This document shows positions 51,499-63,121 of a stretch of 64,000 nucleotides of DNA, piece by piece (positions within the stretch are counted from its first letter, which is position 1; each line of letters starts with the position of its first letter). This stretch comes from Gracilariopsis chorda (lineage: Eukaryota > Rhodophyta > Florideophyceae > Gracilariales > Gracilariaceae): NCBI GenBank assembly GCA_003194525.1, contig NBIV01000312.1, positions 32,994 to 96,993 of the forward strand, written 5' to 3'. The notes under the pieces are model-generated. The model saw only the letters and a list, made by a program, of their open reading frames with translations, made no database searches and was not told the DNA's origin. Made by a program: the position numbers and the translations under genes.

Positions 51499-53055
51499 AA
51501 AACACACACACAATCCGCTCAGAAAGGCCAGCCAAAGAAGTGACCCACGACGACAACAACAACGTACCACAAATGCACCCTACATAACTCATTCGAAAAG
51601 CGCCGTGGCACGCGCCATCGTTTTCCAACGGCGCGCCTCGCTTGCCAACTGTCACCTGCTGTATATATCTTACATCCTGCACAAGACATTGTGTGGAGTC
51701 CCGCCATCGTGCTCTACGAGCAGCAGCAGCATCGAGTGTATTCTTGGGAACCGGTTACGTATCTAGGGTTCCATACTCGCGCTCCCTAACAGTCTGATTC
51801 AGCAAAAAAAGTCATAAGAAAGCATTGGAAAGTGGAACTACCATCGGCGACACTCACTTTCAATGGGGTGTAATTGCTACAGCAGAGCAGCTCTATGTTG
51901 CCGAAAAGAATGTGAATTACTCTGACGTGCATCTTGGATCACTTACCGTAAGTCCGTCAGTCCAAAGCACTTTTGAGCTCCTGCCGGTTTCTATGACATG
52001 AGAAGCATCTTTGCGTTTCGAGGTAGAGAACCCTTTGTAATGCTCACTCTGTACGTTTGGAGCTGACGAATCATTGGACCAGCTCCAATGACAGAATTGC
52101 TGTTGCATGTCCATTGATGAATGCCGATGACGCGGTGTGATAGTAAAAAAATGATGACGTACGTACTGGTTTCGATCGAGTGCGCGTACGGATACGCGAA
52201 TTGCAAAAGGATACACGAGGTGGCCTCCATACATGGTAACTTTCTATTGTCAAAATGAAGCTATACTCCCAAGCTTCAAAAACAGGGAAACTGATGGAAC
52301 TGAGATCCACTTGACCAGGTAGCACAAATCATTTGCCAGTTTTGTTTTATGAGATTACGTGGAGAAACCTGTACTTTGAAACTTGATAGAAGCGTCATCT
52401 CTATCCCTCTGTCTCAAAGGTCCTTCTGCTCAAAACATATTGAAACAACCTTCAGGGGCTGATTTGTAATACCAGCAAAGAAAAGCAAAAGACCACAACA
52501 AAAAGCAGACCTTTATGGTGAACATGCTCAGCGACGCATTTCAAGTATGACGTTCGCAATTCTGTAGAATGACCAGTCCGCACAGAACACATACTGTTGT
52601 ACATCAGTACACGAATTCAGCCGAGAATTTTTACAAAGTAGTACTACTCCATCCGACTGCTGAAGCAGATGCAATGGTTTCACGTTCTCGCTCTCATTTC
52701 TCCGTCATTTACATATCTTCTTTGAAAATGTAAATAGGCGGAGAGGAGAATGGGCAAAGAAATGTTATACTATTTTCGTCAAAGGAACATGGGATTACAT
52801 ATATGCGCTGTAACACGCAAATATGTCGTGTACTCCATCTCTTGTACTCTTGCCCAGTTAGCGTCTCACCGGTAACGACTTCTCACTCACGGGCTATGTC
52901 CTCATCGAATTGATCTGACTGCAAGAGGGTGAAGATCAAAGTTTGCAAATGACATGAAAGTACTTTGGAGGCTGATTGTCATGGCCCGAACGTTGAAGCT
53001 CCTCCTCCTCTTTGTCCTCCTCTTCGATGGACCCAACGATGTAGTTCCAAAGCAC

Positions 53056-53063
53056 TATAAAAG
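53056..53063 (+). promoter_or_regulatory. TATA box of secreted-protein gene 1
   Basis: TATAAAAG, 121 bp before the ATG. The equivalent is present before the other two paralogues. Confidence 0.75.
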
Positions 53064-53176
53064 ACCCCTTCTTCGACCACTCTTTCCGTGTTCACCCTCT
53101 CCACCATCCTCATCTGCAACACTAACCAACGCACCTCTCGCTTCTAACACGGTTCAAACCCTCAGTACCTTTCACT

Positions 53177-53908
53177 ATGAACGCATTCACTGCTATTGTT
53201 GCTATGTTCTTTGCCAGCTTGGCTGCGTCCTCTGCACTGGCCCACCCGGTCCATGGCGCCAAGCTCCCAATTTTGAAGATCGAGGAGTCTACGATCGCCG
53301 TGCCACTCGTCCGCCAGCAAACAGAGGAGGCTGTCTTCGCCGTTAACAGTTCCCAAAGCGGATTCGCCCGCACTTCTGAAACTGGAATCACTGTGCAGCG
53401 TGGCACCAGCGGAACACTCACCTTCTCTTTCAATGTGTTCGCTGTCGAGTCTGAGACGCTTGCTAATCTCGACCAAGAATTTGAGTCCTCTCTGACTGTC
53501 TCAGAGCGCGAGGAATATGAGAGCTTCCGATCCGAGTACAACCGGGGCTTGAACATCCCGTTCCTGAGGTGGATCGGAGTCAACCTTGGAAACTCGCAGG
53601 TCACTCGCGAAGAAATGGAGCGCAGCTTCGAACTTCGTGAAAACTACAACACCCAGTCCAGCATTGCCCAGCAGATTGTGCAGAACGTGCAACAGCAGAA
53701 TATTCAGGTATCCGGATCGCTCACAGCGTTCGGAACTAGTTTCATCCCGACAACTGTGTTTGCTTTCGTTCGCATTGCTCGCGTCACGCTTCAAGACGGC
53801 AGCACGATGACTGTTGTGTCGCAGAGCGGTAGCGATCTGGTTGCTGCTGATGCCGGTGGAAACACTGTCCCGTCTTCCGGCGGTACCATCAACACTATCC
53901 CGCTCTAA
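53177..53908 (+). CDS. Secreted protein, 243 aa (paralogue 1)
   Basis: MNAFTAIVAMFFASLAASSALA is a clear signal peptide, with likely cleavage before HPVHG. The mature protein of about 220 residues is rich in Ser, Thr, Gln and Val, has no cysteine and no second membrane segment. It contains a charged helical centre (DQEFESSLTVSEREEYESF) and a C-terminal beta-like half (FVRIARVTLQDGSTMTVVSQ). I do not recognise a domain. A TATA box lies 121 bp upstream and AATAAA at about 54062. Its nearest relatives are the copies at 55891 and 63122. Likely exported to the cell surface or wall, or outside the cell; role unknown. Confidence 0.85.
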   Translation: MNAFTAIVAMFFASLAASSALAHPVHGAKLPILKIEESTIAVPLVRQQTEEAVFAVNSSQSGFARTSETGITVQRGTSGTLTFSFNVFAVESETLANLDQEFESSLTVSEREEYESFRSEYNRGLNIPFLRWIGVNLGNSQVTREEMERSFELRENYNTQSSIAQQIVQNVQQQNIQVSGSLTAFGTSFIPTTVFAFVRIARVTLQDGSTMTVVSQSGSDLVAADAGGNTVPSSGGTINTIPL

Positions 53909-54061
53909 GCGACCGGCTACCTGTAACTCTCAACTTTCGTGTACTCATTGAAAGCTTGACAACGTCTTATGCCACAGCAATATGTGTGCATGAAAGATTA
54001 GCGTGGTTTGGACTGTTTGTGGAAGTGGTTGTAGTATACGTCTGTTTTGCAAGTCCAAAGC

Positions 54062-54067
54062 AATAAA
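54062..54067 (+). terminator. Polyadenylation signal candidate of gene 1
   Basis: AATAAA, about 155 bp after the stop codon. Confidence 0.5.
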
Positions 54068-54076
54068 GAGTTGCTC

Positions 54077-55760
54077 CGTTTTCTAAACTTGATGAATGCG
54101 TCCTTAGAAATATCGTACTCGTAAGATACTAAATGAAAGCTACCCGTTCACATATCTTTGTTCTGGATTTATTTGAATGATTATTGCGTATGTTGGTGGT
54201 CCGCCCATGAACAAACAACAACAACATACTACTATCTGGCATACCCATCGGGGTAGTGTTGGTGCATGCTTCATTGTGGGGTAGAGCATGGTTGCGTGGC
54301 TACCACTAAAACGGAGTGTTTCCTTCTGTGTGTATCCGTATCCGCCAGTCGCGTTGTCTTAGCCACAGGAATGGGGCTGGAGAGTGTGTTCTGAACAGCT
54401 CAGAAAGAAGGCTGTCCAGTTCAAAACTTTTGAGCAATTCCGGGTGCATGTTGAATAAAAGATTTGCCAAAAGTATTTATCTCGGGGTAAACGGTAACGT
54501 CACCGCTTCGTAACCACTTCAACAAAGAACAGATATCGCATCATCCGCCTACACTGGCCGTGTAGAAGAGCCATGAACGACAACTCGAAGAAGCACAACC
54601 ACGAAATTCACCAGCACACGCATCAAAAAGCGCCGTGACACGCGTCATCCTCTCCAGCAGTGCGAAAAGTTTCGCGCGACGGACACCAGCCAGCGTCCGC
54701 ACTGTAGCGCTCTCTGACCAGCAACTGCGGCATCGATGCTACATACATGCATTATGAACGACCATTGGAACGGGGCTGGACTGACCGACCGTTCCACTGG
54801 AGGACACGACGTAAGAGTAGCCGGCCAGGGGTGGCATTGCTGCCCTTGCGGCGGCAGGGAGGTGAAGTGCTCAAGCACCTGCAATCGAGTCTTACCTTAG
54901 AAGAATATCCACGCGCTCTCTCTGTTGTAGACTGGCAGTGCCGAAGATAATGAGAATTACTCTGACGTGCTTTGATCCCTTTCACCAGTCTCGCATGTCG
55001 GAGCTCCCACAGTTTCTGTATGACATCGAAAGCTCTGCCTTTCCATATAGAGAACCCTTTGCAGTTTTCAGACAGCACGTGCGGAGCTGACGAATCGTTT
55101 GTGCGGTTTCAGTAATTTGTGCGGCTTCAGTGATGTGATGATGCTGTTCCAGAAACCCCATCACGTCCAGCGATGAACACTGATGGGGAGGACCGCATAG
55201 ACCCATAATGTCAACGTTTTCAGTTAGTTGAGAATGCCAGATGTGGGTATCACGAAGAGATACATGGGGTGACCTACATAAATAAGACCTTGTTTGTCGA
55301 AGGGCAGCTTTCCTCTTTGTCTTCAAAATATGTCTTTCCGTAGTCAAAGTGAGATATGTGTAATGAGTCTGTCTACAGCAAGCAAGTTCTTGCGCATCAC
55401 TAGCACAAGATTCAATGATGAATTCGAGGCAATTAGTCATACCGTATCTGCGCCCTGTAGTAGCTGTAATGGTGCCATGTTCGTGTTCTTAATTATCCTT
55501 CAATGAACCACGCAAGCAAAAAGGAGAGTGGACGCAGACCAATTGCTGCTTTCACCAAACGAACAGATTATTGCATCTCTTGTTGAGCGCTCACCATGTC
55601 ACTGGTAATAACTTCTCATTCGAGACCCTGGTCCTCACGGAATTGATCGATGTTACATGGTATGAAGATCAAAATTTGCAAATGTCATGGAAGTACTATG
55701 AAGGCCGAAACTCATTGCCCATTCGCCTGAACTCCTCCTCCGTGCACTCGACAACTCTTT
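54077..55760. other. Intergenic region between paralogues 1 and 2, diverged duplicate
   Basis: Pieces resemble the upstream region of gene 1: AAAGCGCCGTGACACGCGTCAT near 54627, AATTACTCTGACGTGC near 54953, and AGATCAAAATTTGCAAATG near 55666. The unit containing gene 2 therefore arose by an older tandem duplication. Short ORFs here have no recognisable domain. Confidence 0.55.
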
Positions 55761-55769
55761 CTGATACAA

Positions 55770-55777
55770 TATAAAAG
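55770..55777 (+). promoter_or_regulatory. TATA box of secreted-protein gene 2
   Basis: TATAAAAG, 121 bp before the ATG at 55891; same spacing as gene 1. Confidence 0.75.
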
Positions 55778-55890
55778 TAACCTTCATCGAGAACTCTTTC
55801 TATCTCACTTCCAGCTATAGCCTCATCTGCATTTGCAAGGAACAGCAGTCTCCGCTTCTCACCGAATTCAAACTCTCTGCGCCTTTCACC

Positions 55891-56622
55891 ATGAACGCCT
55901 TCGCCGCTATTCTTGCTATTTGTTTTGCAAGTTTGGTTGCCTCTTCCACATTCGCCCACCCTATCCAATACGCCAAGCTCCCAATTTTGAAGATCGAAGA
56001 GTCTACGATCGCCGTGCCGCTCGTCCGCCAGCAAACAGAGGAAGCCGTCTTCGCCGTCAACAGTTCCCAAAGCGGATTCGCCCGCACCACTGAGACTGGG
56101 CTCACTGTACAAATCGGCACCAGCGGAACCTTATCATTCTCTTTCAATGTGTTCGCTGTCGAGTCTGAGACGCTTGCTAATCTTGACCAAGAATTTGAGT
56201 CCTCTCTGACTGTCTCGGAACGCGAAGAATATGAGAGCTTCCGATCCGAGTACAACCGGGGCTTGAACATCCCGTTCCTGAGGTGGATCGGAGTCAACCT
56301 TGGAAACTCGCAGGTCACTCGCGAAGAAATGGAGCGCAGCTTCGAACTTCGTGAAAACTACAACACCCAGTCCAGCATTGCTCAGCAGATTGTGCAGAAC
56401 GTGCAACAGCAGAATATTCAGGTATCCGGATCGCTCACAGCGTTCGGAACTAGTTTCATCCCGACAACTGTGTTTGCTTTCATTCGAATTGCTCGCATCA
56501 CGCTTCAAGACGGCAGCACGATGACTGTTGTGTCGCAAAACGGTAACGATGTTGTAGCAGCTGATGCCGGTGGAAACACTGTCCCGTCTTCCGGCGGTAC
56601 CATCAACACTATCCCGCTCTAA
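55891..56622 (+). CDS. Secreted protein, 243 aa (paralogue 2)
   Basis: Same length as paralogue 1. The signal peptide MNAFAAILAICFASLVASSTFA differs in several residues, but from about residue 32 onward the proteins are nearly identical, including long stretches of DNA. The promoter and 3' flank are much more diverged than the coding region. This suggests gene conversion between the two copies, or strong constraint on the mature protein. No known domain. Confidence 0.85.
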   Translation: MNAFAAILAICFASLVASSTFAHPIQYAKLPILKIEESTIAVPLVRQQTEEAVFAVNSSQSGFARTTETGLTVQIGTSGTLSFSFNVFAVESETLANLDQEFESSLTVSEREEYESFRSEYNRGLNIPFLRWIGVNLGNSQVTREEMERSFELRENYNTQSSIAQQIVQNVQQQNIQVSGSLTAFGTSFIPTTVFAFIRIARITLQDGSTMTVVSQNGNDVVAADAGGNTVPSSGGTINTIPL

Positions 56623-59086
56623 GTGACCGGCTACCTCAACTTAAGATCGAGTATGCAATTTTTGAGAGCAGGACAAAGCTTACCGTCGGGCTTGAAGCTA
56701 CCTTTATTGTAGTAGATGAGGATAGATCTTATTTGGTGCGCCTCTCTAGATTTATACGACAGAACCGATAAAGCTATCTATACATGGCAAACAACCGTGC
56801 AGACATGGTCCAGTTGGTGAGAAATCTCTTGTACCTAAACTTGCCTTTGCATTTCGGCAGTAAATGAGCACTCAATTGAAAGAGGGCTGTTTACTGGTTT
56901 CCTTTGTGCATTTGCAAAATTCCTTAAACTTCATGTTCACAAGGTCGTTGGAAGGTGCCCGTCATCAAGAGAAACCGCTTAGCGATGCAGACGTTCAAAC
57001 ATTATTCTACACCTGATGCTCTCAATTAGAACGGAAGCGAAAATCCTTTTTGGTAAGAGTTTCGCAACATGTGACGATGGGGGTACTTTTGCAAATCTAC
57101 ATTGCACGCAGAGACAACATAGGTCTGCGATTTATAGATTTTATTCCTGAGAATCAAAAAGCATTTAGTTAATTCAGCAGCCAAAGTGTGTAAACAAAGC
57201 ATTCAGGCAACACTAAAGCGATTGGGATGGACATTTTCGCAAGGACTGCGAGAGCACAACGTGTTACAATATCATATGTGCTGCTCTATGGGTGATGCTG
57301 CTGCAATGTTTATCAATAGGTGGCGAAAGCTTCGCTTGTGGTGAGGGCACAAGGTGGACAAGAATATCGTTTTAGGGGTAGGGAGTTTATGCCACGCTGG
57401 GTGAATCGCCGATGGGTTCTTGATTGGCGCTCAAAGGGAGTACGCAGATTATGGAGGCATGTGTACAGAGGCGTTAAAATTGATAACCTTCATTTAAGGG
57501 CAGAGCGGTAAGCTGCGGCAGGCGGATGCATTGAGTCGGAGTTAACACAAGCGGCCACGGCTGTCTTGCTTTGCCTACCCACTGTAACAGGTGACACTGT
57601 CTCGAATTTGGAATTGAAGAAGTATAGTTCCAAATGGGTGCAGCAGGTCTAAAGTGGTCGAACACACGCGAAAGTATGGGGTACAAAAGGGGCAGGAATG
57701 TCGCTATGAGTTGTAGAAGAGATGATCATCGACCTGTCAGAAGAACAGATTCTAGTAAAGTATTTCCCAGTCGTTGCACCCACAGCGCTCACATTTGCTG
57801 GGTCTCTCGTTCCCTGATTAACATTTTCTCTGAACCATTCTCTCTCATCGCTTGACGCGTACTTCTGCTTCATAAATATTTAGCTGTTGCGTTTTTTACA
57901 ACCTCTAACTCTGCGCTTCTTTTTTTGTTCACGTGCTCACGTCAAGTGCTGCTTCATCCACCTGGAACTTTTGACTCACCAAACCGTACTGAGATCTAAC
58001 CAGAGGTTTTGAATGTCTATCCCCGGTTATTAAACATGGAAATATTGCGACAGAGTCGCTCCGAATATTGCAGATAAACGACGTTCTTGTATTTGGCCTT
58101 CTACGTTAGCATTCTTCTGCTTTTTTTTGTCATGCGATATGTCCTTTTGCACACGAGTGTTTTTGCTGTTCATCGAGGTTTGGACAATAATCAAGTTGTT
58201 TGAAACTGCAGTTTTTCTTTGTTATGAATCCCTTTGCAAAGGGTACTTTTGGGTGTTCTATTCTCTCACTAACATGCAGAAAAATACGTATCATTACGTA
58301 ACCGCAAGAACTACTAGCACAGTACATGCTGTGTCATCGACCATAACCTATACAGTGGCGTCGCGGTCAAAACCTCTGCGTGGCTAGTAGACTTTATTCT
58401 CAGCATCTGTTCTGCAATGGATATAGAAATCCAGAACCTAAAAACCAGGAATGGCTTGTTTGGGATGGGAAACGAAACGAATAACTGTTGCGATAGCTCG
58501 GCATAGATACCGAGCAGGGACTTCTTTCCATGCCACTTTTGGCTTGGGTTTGATGCCCTCTTCGCGGAGCCGACGCCCTCTCTGAGTGAAGTGTCTGTCT
58601 ACAAAACCTAAACGTTTTCGAAGCAAGACGAACTACTTGTTTGCCCGGTATCACAAGACTGAGATTCTGGATGTGGGATTTGCGGAATGATGCAGACTCT
58701 TGCACAACTGTCCTGTTTGAGAGAGTTGAACGATGACGATGGGGTGTTGGACGCAGGTCTTGGTGAAGCCGGTGCCTTAACAATTGGAAATGCCGCCAAA
58801 TCGTAACAACTTCATTCAGGAGGAGGCGCCGTCTGTCATCCGCTCAGGTGCCCGCTCGGATGTGGGCTCAAAATACTTAATAGTGCAGACCATTTCGTTC
58901 TTAGATGCCACCGAAGAGCGGCATCCCGGCGTCGAGAGCTCCCGCCTCTCCGTGAGAGGCAGGGCTCTGACGCCGAATCAATAGTAAGGACATGGCCAGA
59001 AAAGCTGTTGGTTTATCTAGAGAGAGAGGGGTTCTTTTCAATGTAACCCCTACCGTAGTCTTGGAATTAGAGACACGAGCTCATAC
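56623..59086. other. Long region without a recognised gene
   Basis: Mostly AT-rich, with scattered short ORFs on both strands. A minus-strand frame at 58626-58438 (GRRLREEGIKPKPKVAWKEV) looks somewhat protein-like but has no supported boundaries. I see no LTR, TIR or RNA gene. Confidence 0.4.
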
Positions 59087-59330
59087 AAACACACACACAA
59101 TCCGCTCAGAAAGGCCAGCCAAAGAAGTGACCCACGACGACAACAACAACGTACCACAAATGCACCCTACATAACTCATTCGAAAAGCGCCGTGGCACGC
59201 GCCATCGTTTTTCCAACGGCGCGCCTCGCTTGCCAACTGTCACCTGCTGTATATATCTTACATCCTGCACAAGACATTGTGTGGAGTCCCGCCATCGTGC
59301 TCTACGAGCAGCAGCAGCATCGAGTGTATT
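59087..59330. repeat. Right copy of the segmental duplication, first part
   Basis: Matches 51499-51742. Ends in GTATT, the left target duplication of insertion F (59326-59330). Confidence 0.9.
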
Positions 59331-59592
59331 TGTTAGGCATTCCCCCCCAACTGTTGCCCTAAGTGAAAAAGACTGGGAGGGGGTGGAGTCCCTATGAGAT
59401 TCGATCTCATTCTAAGGGCCAACCCCCTCTCGCCGCTTCCACCCCAGGCGCGTCCGCCTCAGCAGATGCGCGCGCTGCAACACGGTTGTTCAGCTTTTCG
59501 TGTGGAACGCCGCCGTCCAACGCTACCTTGTAAACCGCCCCCGCCTTTCTCACTCACCTGCAGCCCAACGACAGCAAACGCTGAACTTCGTC

Positions 59593-59832
59593 ATGAGAGG
59601 AGGAAACGGAGCTAAAGACACCACCAACCGCGAGTGCAATGCCGCAAAGAACAAGAAGGCCAAGGGCTCTCAGATCGATTCCAATCAGTCCGCCATGAAC
59701 ATCATTTGCAACATTTGTCGCGCCACCTTCATGTGCACTATGAAAGAAGCCTCCCTGTGCCAGCACGCTGAGAGCAAGTATCCCAAGCATCAATTCACCG
59801 ACTGCTTCCCTCATCTTGCCAAGTCCAACTAG
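59593..59832 (+). CDS. SERF/zf-met2-like small protein, 79 aa
   Basis: MRGGNGAKDTTNRECNAAKN begins a basic N-terminus of the 4F5/SERF type. A single zinc-finger-like segment follows: CNICRATFMC, then H and H in QHAESKYPKH, ending TDCFPHLAKSN. This arrangement, including the FPHL ending, matches the small eukaryotic At2g23090-like family (SERF-like N-terminus plus zf-met2). Members are usually 75-80 residues, so this copy is full length and intact. The start is chosen at the family-like MRGGN; the frame is open further upstream without similarity. It lies inside insertion F in the same orientation as the LTR, so it may be a captured or retro-copied host gene. A parental copy elsewhere is expected. 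Confidence 0.85.
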   Translation: MRGGNGAKDTTNRECNAAKNKKAKGSQIDSNQSAMNIICNICRATFMCTMKEASLCQHAESKYPKHQFTDCFPHLAKSN

Positions 59833-60470
59833 CCGCCATATCAGCAAGCGCTATCCTCACACCCCGTATCCCAACGTCACATTACTGCGCATGTACATCT
59901 CTGTCCGCATTGCTTCGCTTGCGCTTGGAAACCTTTCAGTTCGAGTCAAAACCATTTGCCTTCGCTCCCAACCTTCGCCACCTGCCTCTTCTGCCTGGAA
60001 CACCAAGGATACCCGTGGAAATGAAAAGCGCTAGGACGATTGAGAGCACCAGGGCGGCAAAAGCATTAGTGAGGCGACCAGCCATGGAGTCGTGAACGTC
60101 GCCCACATGGAACGAGGGCAAGTTTTTGCTACCGACCCGACGTCAGCGTGAAAGTGGACGTAGACGTCCGCGAACAGTGTGAGGGAAACTTCTCCGTTCT
60201 ACACCTACGTAGTCTTGGTAGTCACACCAATAGGCCCGGTTCTACCAAAGCGAAGAATATACGGAGCAGACAGGAATACAGCCCAAGTTATCGATTGCCC
60301 ATTTTGAAGTCTCTTTGAGCTTTTGTCATCGTGTGTAGAAACAGAAGAGACACGATAGCTGCCACCGCGCGCGATCGCGCAGCCATGTCGTCTCACCACC
60401 GCCGCCACCATTCGCAGTAACCGCATCTCTATTGCAACGTATACACGCAAGAAGAAGCAGTTTATTGACA

Positions 60471-60761
60471 TCATAAAGGAAAGATGGTAGCATATATTAG
60501 TCTCCTCCTCTGCAATTCTTCATCTATTGCTGTGGCCACCGCAAGCATAACACCCCTCACAAGGGGACGCCGACGAATCCGCGCCACGAATACCATTCCT
60601 TCGAGAATCCCTTGTATATATAAAAGGGGAAGGCGCTCCAAACGATATTGAAGGGAAGGCTGCAGCTCACCTACTTTCTGATGGCCATCCGCTAGAGCCA
60701 GGAGTAGGCCACCAAACTGGGCAACATCGTGAGATGGGTTGATGGCGCTGTCCTCAGGCAT
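60471..60761 (-). CDS. Antisense ORF of insertion F, 96 residues
   Basis: Minus strand, just inside the plus-strand LTR. The segment LPLLYIQGILEGMVFVARIR parallels APNLYVRGLLHVVVFSA in the antisense ORF of E5 (33038-33463), which has the same position relative to its LTR. The frame remains open some way upstream of the first methionine (EEALSIQAEYGL). No known domain. Confidence 0.45.
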   Translation of the reverse strand: MPEDSAINPSHDVAQFGGLLLALADGHQKVGELQPSLQYRLERLPLLYIQGILEGMVFVARIRRRPLVRGVMLAVATAIDEELQRRRLIYATIFPL

Positions 60762-60918
60762 CAGACCATACTCTGCCTGAATTGAGAGCGCCTCTTCGTG
60801 TGGAAGGCCCGGCCTCGGAAAGCTTCGTCATCGATGAAACGATTGCGTTTACAAGGTGGTTCCGGGGACGAAATCGTCGGATATCTCTCGAACAAGCCTG
60901 GTGACATTCGGACGTGGA

Positions 60919-61687
60919 TGTTTAGGCATAGTGGGGTGGTTGGAACAATGTTGCTGGAATCATCTGGTGTGGGAACAACGTACTATAATAGACTCAAAAA
61001 TACCCTAGGAGGTACAATGCCTTTCGCCAAACTGGTCCGTCCATGGCGAGGAAGTGTCCATGACCGATTGTTATGAGTTGTTACTTAAACCTAGTATGCG
61101 AAACTAGAGGGTATTCATATAGAACGATTGTCTATAAAAGCCCGAGTTCGGTGGCCTCCAAGCCAACTCGGGCCAGACCACTTCTCCTCTCTTCGGCAAC
61201 CCCACCTTCTCTTAGAGCAGTCTGCTCCTCCCTGCCATCAACCACACTTTTCCCCCACCTACCTTTACACGTGCTTTTTACTAACACCGCCCTTGTTTGG
61301 GCTCATCATCTGTGGCATGGTGCACTTCGGCGCATACTAGACCTAAAGTCTTGATCGTGCGTGTTGGCCGTGGTGCTATATCAGGAGTGGTCATCAGCAC
61401 TACGCTAGATCTAAGGTTTTGATCGCGTAGGTTATCCGCTGGTGCAGTCTCTTCGCTACATTGTCCCAAGCTTGTTCGCTTGTTTATACAATCACTACCT
61501 AGTTCCTTTGCTACGTAATACATTGGTTATTTGACGCAGTTTGTTTCTGTTTACTACATTGGCATTGCACGCCTGTGCTGGTACTCTCGAGCTACGATTC
61601 CATTTCTGACCTGCACTCCAGTGAACAAGGGTACAAAAAGGACTGTCATCGTCCAGTGTCGTGACAACGTGCAACATGACACTCACA
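60919..61687 (+). repeat. 3' LTR of insertion F (about 769 bp)
   Basis: Starts TGTTTAGGCATAGTGG and ends CAACATGACACTCACA. Shares the TATA block (CTATAAAAGCCCGAGTTCGG at 61132 onward) and the AAGGTTTTGATCG-like block with the E5 LTR. Confidence 0.75.
61132..61139 (+). promoter_or_regulatory. TATA box in the F LTR
   Basis: CTATAAAA, conserved with E5 (32832-32839). Confidence 0.7.
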
Positions 61688-63000
61688 GTATTCTTGGGAA
61701 CCGGTTACGTATCTAGGGTTCCATACTCGCGCTCCCTAACAGTCTGATTCAGCAAAAAAAGTCATAAGAAAGCATTGGAAAGTGGAACTACCATCGGCGA
61801 CACTCACTTTCAATGGGTGTAATTGCTACAGCAGAGCAGCTCTATGTTGCCGAAAAGAATGTGAATTACTCTGACGTGCATCTTGGATCACTTACCGTAA
61901 GTCCGTCAGTCCAAAGCACTTTTGAGCTCCTGCCGGTTTCTATGACATGAGAAGCATCTTTGCGTTTCGAGGTAGAGAACCCTTTGTAATGCTCACTCTG
62001 TACGTTTGGAGCTGACGAATCATTGGACCAGCTCCAATGACAGAATTGCTGTTGCATGTCCATTGATGAATGCCGATGACGCGGTGTGATAGTAAAAAAA
62101 TGATGACGTACGTACTGGTTTCGATCGAGTGCGCGTACGGATACGCGAATTGCAAAAGGATACACGAGGTGGCCTCCATACATGGTAACTTTCTATTGTC
62201 AAAATGAAGCTATACTCCCAAGCTTCAAAAACAGGGAAACTGATGGAACTGAGATCCACTTGACCAGGTAGCACAAATCATTTGCCAGTTTTGTTTTATG
62301 AGATTACGTGGAGAAACTGTACTTTGAAACTTGATAGAAGCGTCATCTCTATCCCTCTGTCTCAAAGGTCCTTCTGCTCAAAACATATTGAAACAACCTT
62401 CAGGGGCTGATTTGTAATACCAGCAAAGAAAAGCAAAAGACCACAACAAAAAGCAGACCTTTATGGTGAACATGCTCAGCGACGCATTTCAAGTATGACG
62501 TTCGCAATTCTGTAGAATGACCAGTCCGCACAGAACACATACTGTTGTACATCAGTACACGAATTCAGCCGAGAATTTTTGCAAAGTAGTACTACTCCAT
62601 CCGACTGCTGAAGCAGATGCAATGGTTTCACGTTCGCTCTCATTTCTCCGTCATTTACATATCTTCTTTGAAAATGTAAATAGGCGGAGAGGAGAATGGG
62701 CAAAGAAATGTTATACTATTTTCGTCAAAGGAACATGGGATTACATATATGCGCTGTAACACGCAAATATGTCGTGTACTCCATCTCTTGTACTCTTGCC
62801 CAGTCAGCGTCTCACCGGTAACGACTTCTCACTCACGGGCTATGTCCTCATCGAATTGATCTGACTGCAAGAGGGTGAAGATCAAAGTTTGCAAATGAAA
62901 TGAAAGTACTTTGAAGGCTGATGTCATGGCCCGAACGTTGAAGCTCCTCCTCCTCCTTGTCCTCCTCTTCGATGGACCCAACGATGTAGTTCCAAAGCAC

Positions 63001-63008
63001 TATAAAAG
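63001..63008 (+). promoter_or_regulatory. TATA box of secreted-protein gene 3
   Basis: TATAAAAG, 121 bp before the ATG at 63122. Confidence 0.7.
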
Positions 63009-63121
63009 ACCCCTTCTTCGACCACTCTTTCCGTGTTCACCCTCTCCACCATCCTCATCTGCAACACTAACCAACGCACCTCTCGCTTCTAACACGGTTC
63101 AAACCCTCAGTACCTTTCACT

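Larger units (their letters stand above)
51499..54076. repeat. Left copy of a recent segmental duplication
   Basis: Nearly identical to 59087-59330 joined to 61688-64000, differing by scattered substitutions and one- or two-base indels. Contains secreted-protein gene 1 and its promoter. At 51738-51742 it has the single GTATT that is duplicated around insertion F in the other copy. Confidence 0.9.
59331..61687 (+). mobile_element. LTR-element-derived insertion F carrying a host-like gene
   Basis: The 2357-bp insertion begins TGTTAGGCAT and ends GACACTCACA, flanked by GTATT on both sides (59326-59330 and 61688-61692). The empty site is preserved at 51738-51742. The last 769 bp are an LTR homologous to that of E5. 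The 5' LTR is not recognisable beyond the first dozen bases (compare TGTTTAGGCAT at 60919). Inside are a SERF/zf-met2-like gene on the plus strand and an antisense ORF next to the LTR. Confidence 0.8.

Noticed and set aside
51917..52325. Minus-strand ORFs of 79-105 codons, identical at 61866-62274
   Set aside because: Identity reflects the recent segmental duplication; no domain, and no sign of selection can be judged from two near-identical copies.
53122..53604. 160-codon minus-strand ORF repeated at 55815 and 63067
   Set aside because: It is the exact antisense of the secreted-protein gene, so its conservation follows from the sense gene.
58400..58783. Minus-strand ORFs in the long gene-poor region
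   Set aside because: Slightly protein-like (basic, KPKPKVAWKEV) but no domain, no TATA box or consistent start, and two overlapping frames compete.
60919..61687. Solo LTR explanation for insertion F
   Set aside because: The bases flanking 60919 (GTGGA) do not match GTATT after 61687, whereas GTATT precedes 59331, so the whole 2.36 kb inserted as one unit.
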